The notes under the pieces are model-generated. The model had not been told where the DNA came from and made no database searches. It saw only the letters and a program-made list of their open reading frames with translations. This document shows, in pieces, positions 1 to 9,724 of a DNA stretch of 64,000 bases. The position numbers were made by a program, and so were the translations under genes. How positions within the stretch are numbered: the stretch's first letter is position 1; every line of letters starts with the position of its first letter. Source of the stretch: Ignavibacteriaceae bacterium (lineage in GTDB: Bacteria; Bacteroidota; Ignavibacteria; Ignavibacteriales; Ignavibacteriaceae); NCBI GenBank assembly GCA_013042995.1, contig JABDPB010000105.1:1-64000 (forward strand). Direction: 5' to 3'.

Positions 1-240
1 TTCAATCCAAGTACAACAATTGAGTTTTCCGTTCCTGAATTGAGTGAAGTGAATATTTCCGTTTACTCAATTATTGGAGAAAAGGTTGCTACAGTTGTCA
101 ACAAAACTTTTGAAGCAGGTTACCACAACGTTAATTTTAATGCTGTTGACTTACCCTCGGGAACATATATTTACACAGTTAATGCTGTTGGTGAGAATGA
201 CACTTTTTCTGAGAGTAAAAAAATGATGCTATTAAAATAA
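1..240 (+). CDS. C-terminal end of a secreted protein with type IX sorting domain (partial)
   Basis: The reading frame is open from the first base of the window and ends with TAA at 238-240, so only the last 79 residues are present. They begin FNPSTTIEFSVPE and end in KKMMLLK. This is the Por-secretion-tail (type IX secretion system type A sorting) domain, which is cleaved when cargo crosses the outer membrane. It closely resembles the tail of the C25 peptidase at the other end of the window. The ORF-track start at 40 is an internal TTG and not a real start. The nature of the upstream protein cannot be told. Confidence 0.85.
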   Translation, partial: FNPSTTIEFSVPELSEVNISVYSIIGEKVATVVNKTFEAGYHNVNFNAVDLPSGTYIYTVNAVGENDTFSESKKMMLLK

Positions 241-261
241 TATCTTAATATAGAGTATCTC

Positions 262-293
262 AAAAAGGCGATTCTGATTGAATCGCCTTTTTT
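262..293 (+). terminator. Rho-independent terminator after the type IX cargo gene
   Basis: A 13-bp stem with a 5-base loop (AAAAAGGCGATTC / GAATCGCCTTTTT) is followed by a T run. It sits 21 bases after the stop codon of the partial gene. Confidence 0.85.
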
Positions 294-298
294 ATTTC

Positions 299-343
299 AA
301 GTATTCTTATATTTACTTTTAAATTAAGAATTAAGGAATACTT
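299..343 (+). promoter_or_regulatory. Inverted repeat flanking the leader of the lapA-like gene
   Basis: AAGTATTC (299-306) and GAATACTT (336-343) are perfect complements. The second arm ends exactly at the ATG and partly covers an AAGGA ribosome-binding sequence. It could fold to hide the ribosome site or bind a regulator. The signal is short and may be chance in AT-rich DNA. Confidence 0.3.
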
Positions 344-607
344 ATGAGAACTAAAATTATTTTCATTGCCCTTCTCTTTTTACTCTTTGCAATTCTGGCT
401 GTGCAGAACACAGTTTCAACTGAATTAAAATTTTTCCTCTGGTCAATAAATACACCCTTAATTGTGATGATAGTGGTTATATTTATTTTAGGATTGGTAA
501 TTGGCTTAATTTCATCCAGTATGTATGAAAGGAAGACTAAAAAAAATGAGTCAAGCTCAAAGTATGATATTGCAGATAAATCAACCAATACTGTAAATAA
601 AAGCTAA
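344..607 (+). CDS. Small LapA-domain membrane protein
   Basis: This 87-residue protein has two hydrophobic segments (about residues 4-22 and 35-58) separated by a short polar stretch containing VQNT, then a basic and polar tail. That layout is typical of the LapA/DUF1049 family, small inner-membrane proteins linked in E. coli to lipopolysaccharide assembly. A weak AAGGA lies 6 bases before the ATG. It stands alone between a terminator and the rimP promoter. The family call rests on topology and the VQN motif, so the role in this organism is uncertain. Confidence 0.65.
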   Translation: MRTKIIFIALLFLLFAILAVQNTVSTELKFFLWSINTPLIVMIVVIFILGLVIGLISSSMYERKTKKNESSSKYDIADKSTNTVNKS

Positions 608-634
608 AAACCACTATTCATACCTTCATAGTGC

Positions 635-666
635 TTTGCTAATTCATTAATTTAGTCTTATCTTTA
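635..666 (+). promoter_or_regulatory. Predicted Bacteroidota-type promoter of rimP-nusA
   Basis: TTTG (635-638) lies 20 bases before TATCTTTA (659-666), which differs from the Bacteroidota -7 motif TAnnTTTG in the last base only. Transcription would start near 673, just before the hairpin at 681-695. The ATG used by the ORF track for rimP (666) overlaps this element, another reason to prefer the start at 708. Confidence 0.5.
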
Positions 667-680
667 TGTTCGTTCTTTTT

Positions 681-705
681 CGCCCTTTAAGGGCGATTTT
701 TGTTT
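681..705 (+). promoter_or_regulatory. Terminator-like leader hairpin directly before rimP
   Basis: CGCCCT-TTA-AGGGCG (681-695) is a perfect 6-bp GC-rich stem followed by ATTTTTGTTT and then the rimP ATG at 708. If transcription starts near 673, almost the whole leader is this hairpin and T tract. It could be an attenuator of the rimP-nusA-infB operon or a translational control element. It could instead be the terminator of the lapA-like gene overlapping the new leader. Confidence 0.55.
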
Positions 706-707
706 GT

Positions 708-1166
708 ATGGACTCTGTAAATAATAAAATACGGCAATTAGCATTTAATTCTGCAAATAATAATAATCTTTTTTTAATTGATATTATTTTTCGCGGAACT
801 CCAAATAATCCTGTTATTGAAGTATTTATTGATGGTGGAGAACATGTGGATGCAAATGTTTGCGCTAAAATAAGCAATGAAATTAAAACAGTAATTGATG
901 GAGAAAAACTTTATAAATCGTACAGACTGGATGTTTCCTCACCTGGTGTTGATAGACCATTGATTTATATTGAGCAGTTTCCTAAACACATGAATAGAGA
1001 ATTTGAAGTTGAATATAAAAAAGATGCTACTGTTAAAAAGATTATCGGAAAGCTTATTAGCGTTGAAGAGGATGTGTTGACATTTTTAGATAAGTCTCAA
1101 ATAAAAATAAAATTCATTGATATAATTAAAGCGAAAGTTTTAGTAAGTTTTAATCAAAGGAGATAA
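708..1166 (+). CDS. rimP: Ribosome maturation factor RimP
   Basis: RimP helps mature the 30S ribosomal subunit. The 152-residue product has the family's N-terminal domain with the typical LDVSSPGVDRPL segment, then an SH3-like C-terminal domain. The length matches the usual 150-155 residues. I place the start at 708 (MDSVNNK) instead of 666, because the extra 14 residues of the longer ORF would be encoded by the promoter and the leader hairpin. It is the first gene of the rimP-nusA-infB-rbfA-truB operon. Its last codons (AAAGGAGATAA) contain the Shine-Dalgarno sequence of nusA, so the two are probably coupled in translation. Confidence 0.9.
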   Translation: MDSVNNKIRQLAFNSANNNNLFLIDIIFRGTPNNPVIEVFIDGGEHVDANVCAKISNEIKTVIDGEKLYKSYRLDVSSPGVDRPLIYIEQFPKHMNREFEVEYKKDATVKKIIGKLISVEEDVLTFLDKSQIKIKFIDIIKAKVLVSFNQRR

Positions 1167-1172
1167 AATTAA

Positions 1173-2426
1173 ATGAATCGCGAAATTGTTGATTCCTTTG
1201 CCGACATGGTAAAGACAAAAGGTATTGATAAAGATGTTCTTGCTAGCATTCTGGAAGAAATTTTCGGTTTGCTGGTGAGAAAAAAGTATGGCGAAGAGGC
1301 TCACTACGATGTAGTTGTAAATATGGATAGAGGCGATATTGAAATTTATCTTGAACGTGAGATAGTTGATGAAGTTATTGATCCAAATACTCAAATATGT
1401 ATAGAGGAAGTAAATCAAAAAGGAAACGAAGACCAGTTGGAGGTGGGGGAAGACTTTGTAGAAAAAATAAATCTTGCTTCGTTAGGAAGAAGATTAATAA
1501 CTCTTGCAAAGCAAAGCCTTAATCAGAAAATTCGTGAAATGGAAAAGGAAATTGTTTATAACGAGTACAAAGATCAGGTTGGAGAAATAGTAGTTGGTGA
1601 TATCTATCAAATAAGAAAGAGCGATATTTTAATTAACCACAACAAAAATGAGTTACTCCTGCCTCGTGAAGAACAAATTCCGTACGAAAAATATAAAAAA
1701 GGCGAAACAATAAGAGCAATTATAAAAGAGGTTAGAAAATCGAACAGTGGTCCGCAAATAGTTGTATCTCGTGCTGATAATATGTTTTTAAGAAGACTAT
1801 TCGAAATAGAAATACCAGAAATTTACGACGGCATAATCGACATCAAGTCTATTGCCCGTGAGCCCGGTGAGAGAGCTAAAGTTTCTGTTGAATCGCAGGA
1901 TGCTCGAATTGATGCTGTTGGTGCGTGTGTGGGAATGAAAGGTGTTAGGATACATGCAATTGTTAGAGAGCTTAACAACGAGAACATAGATGTAATTAAT
2001 TTTACTGATGATCCTATACTTCTAATTCAAAGGGCTCTGGCTCCGGCAAAGTTAAAAGAAATTGAAATTGATGAAACTGACAAAAAAGCTGTTGTAACTG
2101 CAGATTCTGATCAGGTTTCTATGATAGTTGGTAGAAACGGGGTGAACATTCGTCTGGCAATGAAATTAACTGGATATCAGATTGAAGTTCTTAGAGAAGA
2201 AAAACCATTCGAAGAATATGAAGAAGATATTGAACTGATTGATTTGAAGGAAGAGCTGGGTGAGATTGTTTATGAGACACTAATAAATCATCGTTACGAT
2301 ACAGCTTTAGAAGTTTTAACCGCCGGACCTGAAAAGCTTGCAGAGATAGAAAGTTTTAATTCAGATAAAATTAATGAGATAATTGAATTAATTAAATCCC
2401 AATTTGAGGAAGAAGAGGAAGAATAA
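1173..2426 (+). CDS. nusA: Transcription termination/antitermination factor NusA
   Basis: NusA binds RNA polymerase and nascent RNA and controls pausing, termination and antitermination. The 417-residue protein has the N-terminal polymerase-binding domain, an S1 domain (about 130-200), and two KH domains marked by VGMKGVRI and VGRNGVNIR. The C-terminus is a short helical part with an EEEEEE tail, so the two acidic repeats of the 495-residue E. coli protein are absent, as in many other bacteria. AAAGGAGA lies just before the ATG and overlaps the end of rimP. NusA could act on the hairpin in its own operon leader. Confidence 0.97.
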   Translation: MNREIVDSFADMVKTKGIDKDVLASILEEIFGLLVRKKYGEEAHYDVVVNMDRGDIEIYLEREIVDEVIDPNTQICIEEVNQKGNEDQLEVGEDFVEKINLASLGRRLITLAKQSLNQKIREMEKEIVYNEYKDQVGEIVVGDIYQIRKSDILINHNKNELLLPREEQIPYEKYKKGETIRAIIKEVRKSNSGPQIVVSRADNMFLRRLFEIEIPEIYDGIIDIKSIAREPGERAKVSVESQDARIDAVGACVGMKGVRIHAIVRELNNENIDVINFTDDPILLIQRALAPAKLKEIEIDETDKKAVVTADSDQVSMIVGRNGVNIRLAMKLTGYQIEVLREEKPFEEYEEDIELIDLKEELGEIVYETLINHRYDTALEVLTAGPEKLAEIESFNSDKINEIIELIKSQFEEEEEE

Positions 2427-2440
2427 CCCAGGCAAAACTT

Positions 2441-5005
2441 ATGACTGATACTAAGGTTAAAAAATCAAGAGTTTATAAACTGGCAACAGAATACAATTTG
2501 TCATCTGAAAGCCTTATTGAATTTCTAAAAAGCAAGAGCTTCAAAGTTAAAAACCACATGTCTCTGCTAAATGATGAAATGATTGATGCAATTAATTCTC
2601 ATTATAAAAAAGATATTGAAAAAGCAGAAAAACACTATAAAAAAATTGCTGAGTTTCACAAAAAGAGAGCCGAAAAAGCAATTGAAGAAGCAAAAGAAGA
2701 AGGCAAACAAATTACTGTAGAAGAAGCCGTTCAGACAGAAGAATCCGAAGAAATAAAAGTTAAAGACGTTCCCACTGAAGAGGAAAAAGAAACCGCTTCT
2801 GAAGAACCGATTGTAAAGGCGGAAGAAGACAAAGCAGCGGAGGATGATGGTAAGGATGAAACTGTTTCTACCGAAAAAGAAAAATCTACTAAAGTAAAAG
2901 GCTTAAAGGTTATTGGTAAAATGGATTTAGATAAGGATACTAAGAAATCTAATACGCTTGAAAAAGGAAAAACAGAAGAAGAGAAAGAAGAAACTTCCAG
3001 CAAACGTAAAAAGCCTAGAATGAGACGCAAGAAAAGCGAAACTGTTAAAAATGACCAAGAGGCGCCGGCTACAAAGAAAAAACGATCACGCCGTTTTGAA
3101 GTTGATGACCAGGAAGTAAAGGCTGCTATTAGAAAAACCCTTTTGAGTATGGATGATGCGGGCGTGTCTGGTCGAGCTACAGTTAGGAAAAAGAAACGTA
3201 AAGAACGTGAAGCTGAAGAAGAAAAGAAGTTAGAACAAAGAGTTCTTGAGGGCAAAAAGATTAAAGTAAATGAATACATTGCCGTAAACGAACTTGCAAA
3301 CTTGATGAATACTTCCGTAAACGATGTAATATCTAAATGTATTGAGCTTGGACTTATGGTTTCAATTAATCAGCGACTGGATTTTGAAACCATTACTCTT
3401 GTAGCCGATGAATTTGGTTTTGAAGTAGAACTGCAGGAAGAATACACCGCCGATGTCCTCGAAGATACTGAAGATTCTGAAGATACACTTCAACCGCGCC
3501 CTCCGGTTGTTACAATTATGGGACACGTTGATCACGGCAAAACATCACTTCTTGATTATATAAGACGGACAAACGTTGTTGCTGGTGAATCAGGGGGAAT
3601 TACTCAGCACATTGGCGCATACAGAGTTGAAGTGGATGGAGATCGTTCCATTGCATTTTTAGATACTCCAGGACATGAAGCTTTCACTGCAATGCGAGCA
3701 AGAGGTGCACAACTCACGGATATTGTTGTACTTGTTGTTGCTGCCGATGATGCCGTTATGCCGCAAACCATTGAAGCTATTAATCATGCACAGGCTGCCG
3801 GCGTTCCAATAGTCGTAGCAATTAATAAAATTGATAAACCGGGAGCTAATCCGGAAAAAATAAAGCAGCAGCTTGCAGATAGAAACATATTAGTTGAAGA
3901 TTGGGGTGGTAAAAATCAATCTGTAGAACTTTCTGCAAAACAAGGGTTGAACGTAGAACAGCTGCTTGAAAAAATCTTGCTGGAAGCAGAACTTCTTGAT
4001 CTCAAAGCTAATCCTGATAGAATGGCAAGGGGTGCAGTAGTTGAAGCTGAACTTGATAAGGGAAGAGGAATAACCGGATCAATATTAATTCAGAAAGGAA
4101 TGCTTAAAATTGGAGATCCGTTTGTTGCAGGAATTTACCAGGGAAGGGTTCGTGCAATGTTTGATGAAAGAGGGAAAAAAGTGATTGAAGTTGGACCATC
4201 AACACCTGTACAGGTCTTAGGCTTTGAAGGAGTTCCCCAGGCTGGTGATACATTTGTTGTTGTAGAATCTGAGAGAGTTGCTCGTGAGATTGGATTAAAA
4301 CGGCAGCAGTTAAAACGTGAGCAGGATCAAAAACAGGTTCATCATGTTACATTAGATGAAATAGCCAAGCAAATAAGTATTGGTGGTGTAAAAGATTTAC
4401 CGCTCATTGTTAAAGGTGATGTTGATGGTTCTGTTGAAGCTCTCGCCGATTCACTAATGAAACTTTCCACTGAAGAAGTTGTTGTCAAGGTTATTCATAA
4501 AGGTGTTGGAGGAATTTCCGAAGGCGATGTTCTGCTTGCAGATGCATCAAAAGCAATTATAATCGGCTTTCATGTAAGGCCCAATTTAAATGCACGAAAA
4601 CTCGCTGAAAAGCAATCGGTTGATATAAGACTTTACAGCGTAATTTATGATGCAATAAATGAAGTTAAATCGGCATTGGAAGGACTTCTTTCACCTGTTA
4701 TTTCTGAAGAAGTAACCGCGACTCTAGAAGTTCGCGATATATTCAAAGTTCCTAAATCAGGAACTGTTGCAGGCTGTTATGTTGTTGAAGGAAAGATTAC
4801 AAGAAACGATAAAATAAGGCTAATTAGAGAAGGAATTGTAATTTTTGATGGCGAAATAGGAACGCTGCGGAGGTTTAAAGATGATGTTCGTGAGGTGGAT
4901 TCGGGTTACGAATGCGGATTAAACGTTGCAAATTATAACGACGTAAAGGTGGGAGACATAATCGAATCATACAAAATTGTAGAAACGAAAAAGAGCCTGT
5001 CTTAA
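2441..5005 (+). CDS. infB: Translation initiation factor IF-2
   Basis: IF-2 is the GTPase that brings initiator tRNA to the 30S subunit and promotes subunit joining. The 854-residue protein has a short N-terminal IF2-N domain, a long charged Lys/Glu linker (about 60-270), a second IF2-N segment, then the GTPase domain with GHVDHGKT (about 361), DTPGHEAF and NKID, and the C-terminal beta-barrel and tRNA-binding domains. It follows nusA by 14 bases, and I see no strong ribosome-binding site. The linker explains the large antisense ORF at 2731-3279, which is a shadow. Confidence 0.98.
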   Translation: MTDTKVKKSRVYKLATEYNLSSESLIEFLKSKSFKVKNHMSLLNDEMIDAINSHYKKDIEKAEKHYKKIAEFHKKRAEKAIEEAKEEGKQITVEEAVQTEESEEIKVKDVPTEEEKETASEEPIVKAEEDKAAEDDGKDETVSTEKEKSTKVKGLKVIGKMDLDKDTKKSNTLEKGKTEEEKEETSSKRKKPRMRRKKSETVKNDQEAPATKKKRSRRFEVDDQEVKAAIRKTLLSMDDAGVSGRATVRKKKRKEREAEEEKKLEQRVLEGKKIKVNEYIAVNELANLMNTSVNDVISKCIELGLMVSINQRLDFETITLVADEFGFEVELQEEYTADVLEDTEDSEDTLQPRPPVVTIMGHVDHGKTSLLDYIRRTNVVAGESGGITQHIGAYRVEVDGDRSIAFLDTPGHEAFTAMRARGAQLTDIVVLVVAADDAVMPQTIEAINHAQAAGVPIVVAINKIDKPGANPEKIKQQLADRNILVEDWGGKNQSVELSAKQGLNVEQLLEKILLEAELLDLKANPDRMARGAVVEAELDKGRGITGSILIQKGMLKIGDPFVAGIYQGRVRAMFDERGKKVIEVGPSTPVQVLGFEGVPQAGDTFVVVESERVAREIGLKRQQLKREQDQKQVHHVTLDEIAKQISIGGVKDLPLIVKGDVDGSVEALADSLMKLSTEEVVVKVIHKGVGGISEGDVLLADASKAIIIGFHVRPNLNARKLAEKQSVDIRLYSVIYDAINEVKSALEGLLSPVISEEVTATLEVRDIFKVPKSGTVAGCYVVEGKITRNDKIRLIREGIVIFDGEIGTLRRFKDDVREVDSGYECGLNVANYNDVKVGDIIESYKIVETKKSLS

Positions 5006-5047
5006 TCTTATTTAAATACCACATAAATAATCAAGTAAATACTTACC

Positions 5048-5410
5048 ATGGCGTCCTATAGAGTTGATAAAGTTGAGCAGTTAATAAAAGAACAGATAAG
5101 CCACATCTTTTTAAATAAGCTAAACAATTTACAGCTTGGTTTTGTAACTATAACTAATGTTAAAGTCAGTTCTGATTTGAAAACTGCAAAAATTTATTTT
5201 TCTGTTTTGGAAAAAGAAAGAAGACATGTTGTTTTGGAAAAGCTAGAATTTAATAGAGGACAAATAAGAACTGAACTTGCACATCGAATTCAAATAAAAT
5301 TCGTACCAGAATTAAAATTTTTTATTGATGATACCCTAGACTACGTGGAAAAAATTGAAGGGCTGCTGAACAAAATTCATAAGCAAAATGATAGACAATC
5401 GAACAAATAG
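5048..5410 (+). CDS. rbfA: Ribosome-binding factor A
   Basis: RbfA is a cold-shock-associated factor that binds the 30S subunit during late 16S rRNA processing. The 120-residue product has the expected single KH-like fold, with family features near the start (RVDKVEQLIKEQISHI) and the segment DLKTAKIYFSV in the middle. Its length is normal. The 3' end overlaps truB by 23 bases in another frame, so the two genes are likely translated together. The position between infB and truB is the classic order. Confidence 0.95.
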   Translation: MASYRVDKVEQLIKEQISHIFLNKLNNLQLGFVTITNVKVSSDLKTAKIYFSVLEKERRHVVLEKLEFNRGQIRTELAHRIQIKFVPELKFFIDDTLDYVEKIEGLLNKIHKQNDRQSNK

Positions 5411-6107
5411 TTTTACTGCTTTGGATTTTGCCAATGGCGAAGTGATACTTGTTGATAAACCTTCCGGCTGGACTTCGTTTAAAGTTGTTCATCAAATAAG
5501 AAAAGCCGTTAAAGTAAAAAAAGTTGGTCACGCGGGCACGCTCGATCCATTGGCTACGGGATTATTAATTATAGCAACAGGAAATAAAACAAAAGAACTT
5601 AGCAAATATCAATCTTTAAATAAAACATACACAGGAAGTTTTTTACTCGGTAAAACCTCTGCTTCGATGGATACAGAAACTGATTTAACTGATCACCCGG
5701 TTCCCGAAAAACTAGATAAAGAATTAATCCTTTCAATTCGAGATGAATTTTTAGGCGAATGCAAGCAAGTTATACCAATGTATTCCGCGGCAAAGATTAA
5801 TGGTAAAAAACTTTACAATCTTGCACGAAAAGGGATAGAGGTAGAAAGAGAACCGAGAAAAATTCTAATTGAAAAATTCGATATAATAGAAATCAACATT
5901 CCCAAAATTAAATTTGAAATAACCTGCTCAAAAGGAACTTACATAAGAGCAATTGCACATGATTTTGGTGAAAAACTTGGCAGCGGTGCGGTGCTAAGCA
6001 AATTGAGGAGAACAAAAATAGGTGAGTTCAACATTGAAAATGCCTTGCGCGTCGAGGATTTCCTAGAAAAAGTTTTAAATTCAGAAACTGTATCAGCATA
6101 TAATTAA
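5388..6107 (+). CDS. truB: tRNA pseudouridine(55) synthase TruB
   Basis: TruB makes pseudouridine 55 in the T loop of tRNAs. The 239-residue protein shows the start motif VDKPSGWTSF and the catalytic motif GHAGTLDPLATG, whose Asp is the nucleophile. It lacks the extra C-terminal PUA extension seen in longer family members (E. coli 314 residues). The ATG at 5388 overlaps rbfA by 23 bases. There is no clear terminator after it before ribF. Confidence 0.96.
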   Translation: MIDNRTNSFTALDFANGEVILVDKPSGWTSFKVVHQIRKAVKVKKVGHAGTLDPLATGLLIIATGNKTKELSKYQSLNKTYTGSFLLGKTSASMDTETDLTDHPVPEKLDKELILSIRDEFLGECKQVIPMYSAAKINGKKLYNLARKGIEVEREPRKILIEKFDIIEINIPKIKFEITCSKGTYIRAIAHDFGEKLGSGAVLSKLRRTKIGEFNIENALRVEDFLEKVLNSETVSAYN

Positions 6108-6189
6108 AAGAAACATTTAAAAAGGTAAAATTGTTTTATTTAGAATTTCAATGATTTAAATTTAAAGACTTTAAATAGCAATAATTGAT

Positions 6190-7125
6190 ATGGTAATAAT
6201 TAAATCCCTGGATGAAATAAAGCACAACAAAAACACAGTGGTAACGCTGGGAACGTTTGATGGATTTCATTTGGGGCATCAGCAAATTTTAAAAAGCGTT
6301 GTTGAAAAAACGAAACAATACAGCGGTAGAAACATACTTATCACATTCGATCCGCATCCTCGAAAGATCGTTTCTACAAAAAACCATATTAAAATACTAA
6401 GCACTTTGGATGAAAAGAAGGAAGTTTTAAGTAAGCTTGGAATAGAGAACCTATTCGTTATAAACTTTACGAAAGAATTTTCACAGCAATCACCCAAACA
6501 GTTTGTAACTAAATACTTGCTCGAAGGAATTGGTGTTAGGGAAGTGGTTATCGGCTATGATCATCACTTTGGCAAAGGCAGAGGCGGCAATTTTGATTTG
6601 CTTAACTCACTTGGAGAGAAATACAAATTTAAAATAACACCGATTCCAGAATATAAAGTTGGGGACGAAACGGTAAGCAGCACTAAAATCAGAAATGCGC
6701 TGATTGACGGTGATATTGCAAAAGCAAATAAAATGCTTGGAAGATATTATTCATTTAAGGGTAAAGTAATTAAAGGTGATGGCAGAGGAAAGCAATTGGG
6801 CTATCCAACTGCAAATCTTATGATTGAAAATGAAGATAAACTATTGCCTGCAATAGGCATATATGCAGCACAGTGTGAAATTGATGGAGAAAAACACAAA
6901 GCTTTACTTTCTATAGGAAGCAGACCAACTTTTAGCAATGATGGCAAAGTCGTGCCCGAGATTTACATATTGGATTTTGATAAAGATATCTATAATCAAA
7001 AATTGCAAATAATTGTAATTCAACGAATTCGGGGAGAAGAAAAATTTAATTCTGCTGAAGAACTAATTAAACAAATGGACAAAGACAAAGAAGCAGGGTT
7101 AAAGATATTTAAAGAAGTAAACTAA
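6190..7125 (+). CDS. ribF: Bifunctional riboflavin kinase / FAD synthetase
   Basis: RibF turns riboflavin into FMN and then FAD. The 311-residue protein has the nucleotidyltransferase domain first (GTFDGFHLGHQQIL, and the STKIRNAL motif near 165) and the riboflavin kinase domain after about residue 185 (GDGRGKQLGYPTANL). Both halves look complete. It lies 82 bases after truB in an AT-rich gap with no clear terminator, in the usual truB-ribF-rpsO order. Confidence 0.97.
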   Translation: MVIIKSLDEIKHNKNTVVTLGTFDGFHLGHQQILKSVVEKTKQYSGRNILITFDPHPRKIVSTKNHIKILSTLDEKKEVLSKLGIENLFVINFTKEFSQQSPKQFVTKYLLEGIGVREVVIGYDHHFGKGRGGNFDLLNSLGEKYKFKITPIPEYKVGDETVSSTKIRNALIDGDIAKANKMLGRYYSFKGKVIKGDGRGKQLGYPTANLMIENEDKLLPAIGIYAAQCEIDGEKHKALLSIGSRPTFSNDGKVVPEIYILDFDKDIYNQKLQIIVIQRIRGEEKFNSAEELIKQMDKDKEAGLKIFKEVN

Positions 7126-7182
7126 TTAATCCCGGTTGTTTCTGGGGTTATATTTTATAAAATAAATTAAAGGTTAACTAAA

Positions 7183-7446
7183 ATGACTAAGGAAGAAAAA
7201 ATTGAAATAATTAAAAAGTATGGTCAAAGCGAGAATGATTCAGGTAGACCCGAAGTGCAGATCGCTCTTTTAACAAAGAGGATTAACGATCTCACAAATC
7301 ATTTCGACAATCATAAAAAAGACCATCATTCAAGAAGAGGATTAATGATGATGGTTGGTAAAAGACGAAGACTGCTCGACTATCTTGTAAAAAAAGATAT
7401 TGAAAGATACAGAGCTATAATTAAAGATTTGAACATTAGAAAGTAA
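7183..7446 (+). CDS. rpsO: 30S ribosomal protein S15
   Basis: S15 is a primary binder of 16S rRNA and forms a bridge to the 50S subunit. The 87-residue product has the conserved [14 protein letters not shown] and the DHHSRRGL region, and is of normal length. It ends 9 bases before pnp, with AAGGA between them. The rpsO-pnp pair is widely conserved and in E. coli is controlled by RNase cleavage and PNPase autoregulation. Confidence 0.97.
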   Translation: MTKEEKIEIIKKYGQSENDSGRPEVQIALLTKRINDLTNHFDNHKKDHHSRRGLMMMVGKRRRLLDYLVKKDIERYRAIIKDLNIRK

Positions 7447-7455
7447 GGAACTGAA

Positions 7456-9552
7456 ATGATTATTAAAAAGGAAGTTGAAATAGGCGGAAAAACATTTTCA
7501 ATTGAAACTGGCAGATATGCAAAACAAGCTAATGGTTCTGTTATGGTTAGATATGGTGATACTATGGTCCTTGTTACCGTAGTTGCTTCAAACCAAGCCG
7601 ATGAAGGAAAGGATTTTTTTCCATTGCAGGTTGAATATAGGGAAAAAACCTCCGCAGCGGGAAAATTCCCGGGTGGATTTATTAAACGGGAAGGAAGACC
7701 TACGGAAAAGGAAATCTTAAGTGCGAGATTAATTGATAGACCAATCCGCCCAATGTTTCCAGATGATTTTATGAATGAAACACAGGTAATATCCCTCGTA
7801 CTTTCGTACGATGGTAAAAATGATGCTGATGTACTTGGAGCAATTGGAGCCTCTGCTGCATTAACAATATCCGATATTCCGTTCAATGGTCCTGTTGCAG
7901 AAGTTCGAATAGGACGAATGGATGGAAAATTAATTGTTAATCCTTCACATGCAGAAATTGAGCAGAGTGATTTGGAACTTGTAGTAGCAGGAAGTGCCGA
8001 TTCTATAATGATGGTCGAAGGTGAAGCAAAAGAAGTAAGCGAAGATGATTTATTGAGTGCATTAAAATTTGCACAGGAAGAAATAGCCAAGCTTGTAAAA
8101 ATTCAATTCGAGCTGAAAGAAGAAGCAGGAAAACAAAAATGGGATGTGGAAAAACCAGCAGTAGATGAAGAACTGGAAAAAGAAGTACTGGAAATTGGTG
8201 CTAATAAATTAAAAGAGATAGTTTATTCAGTTTTAGCAAAAGAAGAACGTGCTGCAAAAAATAATGAGCTGAATGAAGAAGTTATTGATGCCCTTGCTGA
8301 AAAATATCCTGAGCAGGAGAAAGCAATAGGTGGAATTCTTCATGATCTTGAAAAAGCATTGATGCGGGAGAGAATTATAAATGAAGGTGTTCGTTTGGAT
8401 GGCAGAAGCACAACGCAGGTAAGACCCATTACAGTTGAATTGGGGCTTCTTTCGAGGACTCATGGCTCTGCACTTTTTACGCGTGGTGAAACCCAGAGCC
8501 TAACCACCGTAACACTTGGCACAAAAAGCGACGAACAAATTATAGATGGTTTAAGAGAAGAGTATACAAAAAAGTTTATGCTGCACTACAATTTTCCACC
8601 GTTTAGTGTTGGAGAAGTTGGCAGAATGATGGGTGTGGGAAGAAGAGAGGTGGGGCATGGCAATCTTGCAGAAAGAGCATTAAAAATGATCTTCCCGGAT
8701 GACGAGATATTCCCGTACACTGTTCGTGTAATCTCCGATATTTTAGAATCTAACGGTTCTTCTTCAATGGCAACAGTTTGTGCAGGTTCGCTGGCTATGA
8801 TGGATGCGGGAGTTCCTATTAAAGGTGCCGTTTCTGGAATAGCTATGGGATTGGTAAAAGAAGGTGATAATTTTGCTGTTCTTTCTGATATACTGGGAAA
8901 TGAAGATCACCTTGGAGATATGGACTTTAAAGTTGCGGGAACGGCTTCTGGGATAACAGCCTTTCAGATGGATATTAAAATTCAAGGTGTTTCTTTTGAA
9001 ATTATGCAAAAAGCTCTACAGCAAGCTAAAGATGGCAGGCTGCACATTCTAGAAAAAATGAATGGGGCCATAAACCAGCCGAGAGAAAATCTTTCAGAAT
9101 ATGCGCCCAGACTCATTTCAATGAAAATTGATACTGAACAAATTGGGCTCGTGATTGGTCCTTCTGGTAAAACCATACAGGGAATGCAGCGTTTGTTTGG
9201 AGTTGAAATTAATATTCAGGAAGATGGAACTGTAAGCATTGCTTCGCCGAATAAAGAGAATGCACAAAAGTGCAAGGAATATATTAAAAAAATGACAGCT
9301 ACACCTGAAGTTGGTGAAATCTACGAAGGGGTTGTTACCAAGTTAATGGATTTTGGTGCATTTGTTGAAATACTTCCGGGCAAAGAAGGTCTTATGCACA
9401 TTTCGCAGATAGATAACAAACGTGTTGAAAAAGTAAGCGACTACTTTAAACCCGGAGATAAAGTCACAGTAAAATTGATAAAAATAGAGAACGGTAAATT
9501 CTCGCTTAGCAGAAAAGAACTGCTTAAAGGGAATGACAACAAAAAAGGATAG
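7456..9552 (+). CDS. pnp: Polyribonucleotide nucleotidyltransferase (PNPase)
   Basis: PNPase degrades RNA 3' to 5' by phosphorolysis and can add tails. The 698-residue protein has two RNase PH domains (about 1-230 and 310-540) joined by a helical domain, then a KH domain (IGLVIGPSGKTIQGM, about 560) and an S1 domain (YEGVVTKLMDFGAFVEI, about 620-690). Its length is typical. AAGGA stands before the ATG. The next gene is another RNase, so this region gathers RNA-decay enzymes. Confidence 0.98.
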   Translation: MIIKKEVEIGGKTFSIETGRYAKQANGSVMVRYGDTMVLVTVVASNQADEGKDFFPLQVEYREKTSAAGKFPGGFIKREGRPTEKEILSARLIDRPIRPMFPDDFMNETQVISLVLSYDGKNDADVLGAIGASAALTISDIPFNGPVAEVRIGRMDGKLIVNPSHAEIEQSDLELVVAGSADSIMMVEGEAKEVSEDDLLSALKFAQEEIAKLVKIQFELKEEAGKQKWDVEKPAVDEELEKEVLEIGANKLKEIVYSVLAKEERAAKNNELNEEVIDALAEKYPEQEKAIGGILHDLEKALMRERIINEGVRLDGRSTTQVRPITVELGLLSRTHGSALFTRGETQSLTTVTLGTKSDEQIIDGLREEYTKKFMLHYNFPPFSVGEVGRMMGVGRREVGHGNLAERALKMIFPDDEIFPYTVRVISDILESNGSSSMATVCAGSLAMMDAGVPIKGAVSGIAMGLVKEGDNFAVLSDILGNEDHLGDMDFKVAGTASGITAFQMDIKIQGVSFEIMQKALQQAKDGRLHILEKMNGAINQPRENLSEYAPRLISMKIDTEQIGLVIGPSGKTIQGMQRLFGVEINIQEDGTVSIASPNKENAQKCKEYIKKMTATPEVGEIYEGVVTKLMDFGAFVEILPGKEGLMHISQIDNKRVEKVSDYFKPGDKVTVKLIKIENGKFSLSRKELLKGNDNKKG

Positions 9553-9724
9553 CCTGTTCTCAATAGTTAAATAGTAATTATTCAAAATTAATTAATTGCC
9601 TGAGCATGTTTATTGTTTTTAAGTTTTTAAAACAGATATACTTTTTTCTGTTAATGCCATTTAATTATTTAAATTTTATAAATAAGCAGAAAGAAATATG
9701 CTTCGGCTCCATGAACAGTTTTTC

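Noticed and set aside
612-633. CACTAT / ATAGTG hairpin after the lapA-like gene as a terminator
   Set aside because: The stem is short and AT-rich, the loop is ten bases, and no T run follows.
2731-3279. 182-residue minus-strand ORF inside infB
   Set aside because: It is antisense to the Lys/Glu-rich linker of IF-2; the Ser/Phe/Leu-rich product is the expected shadow.
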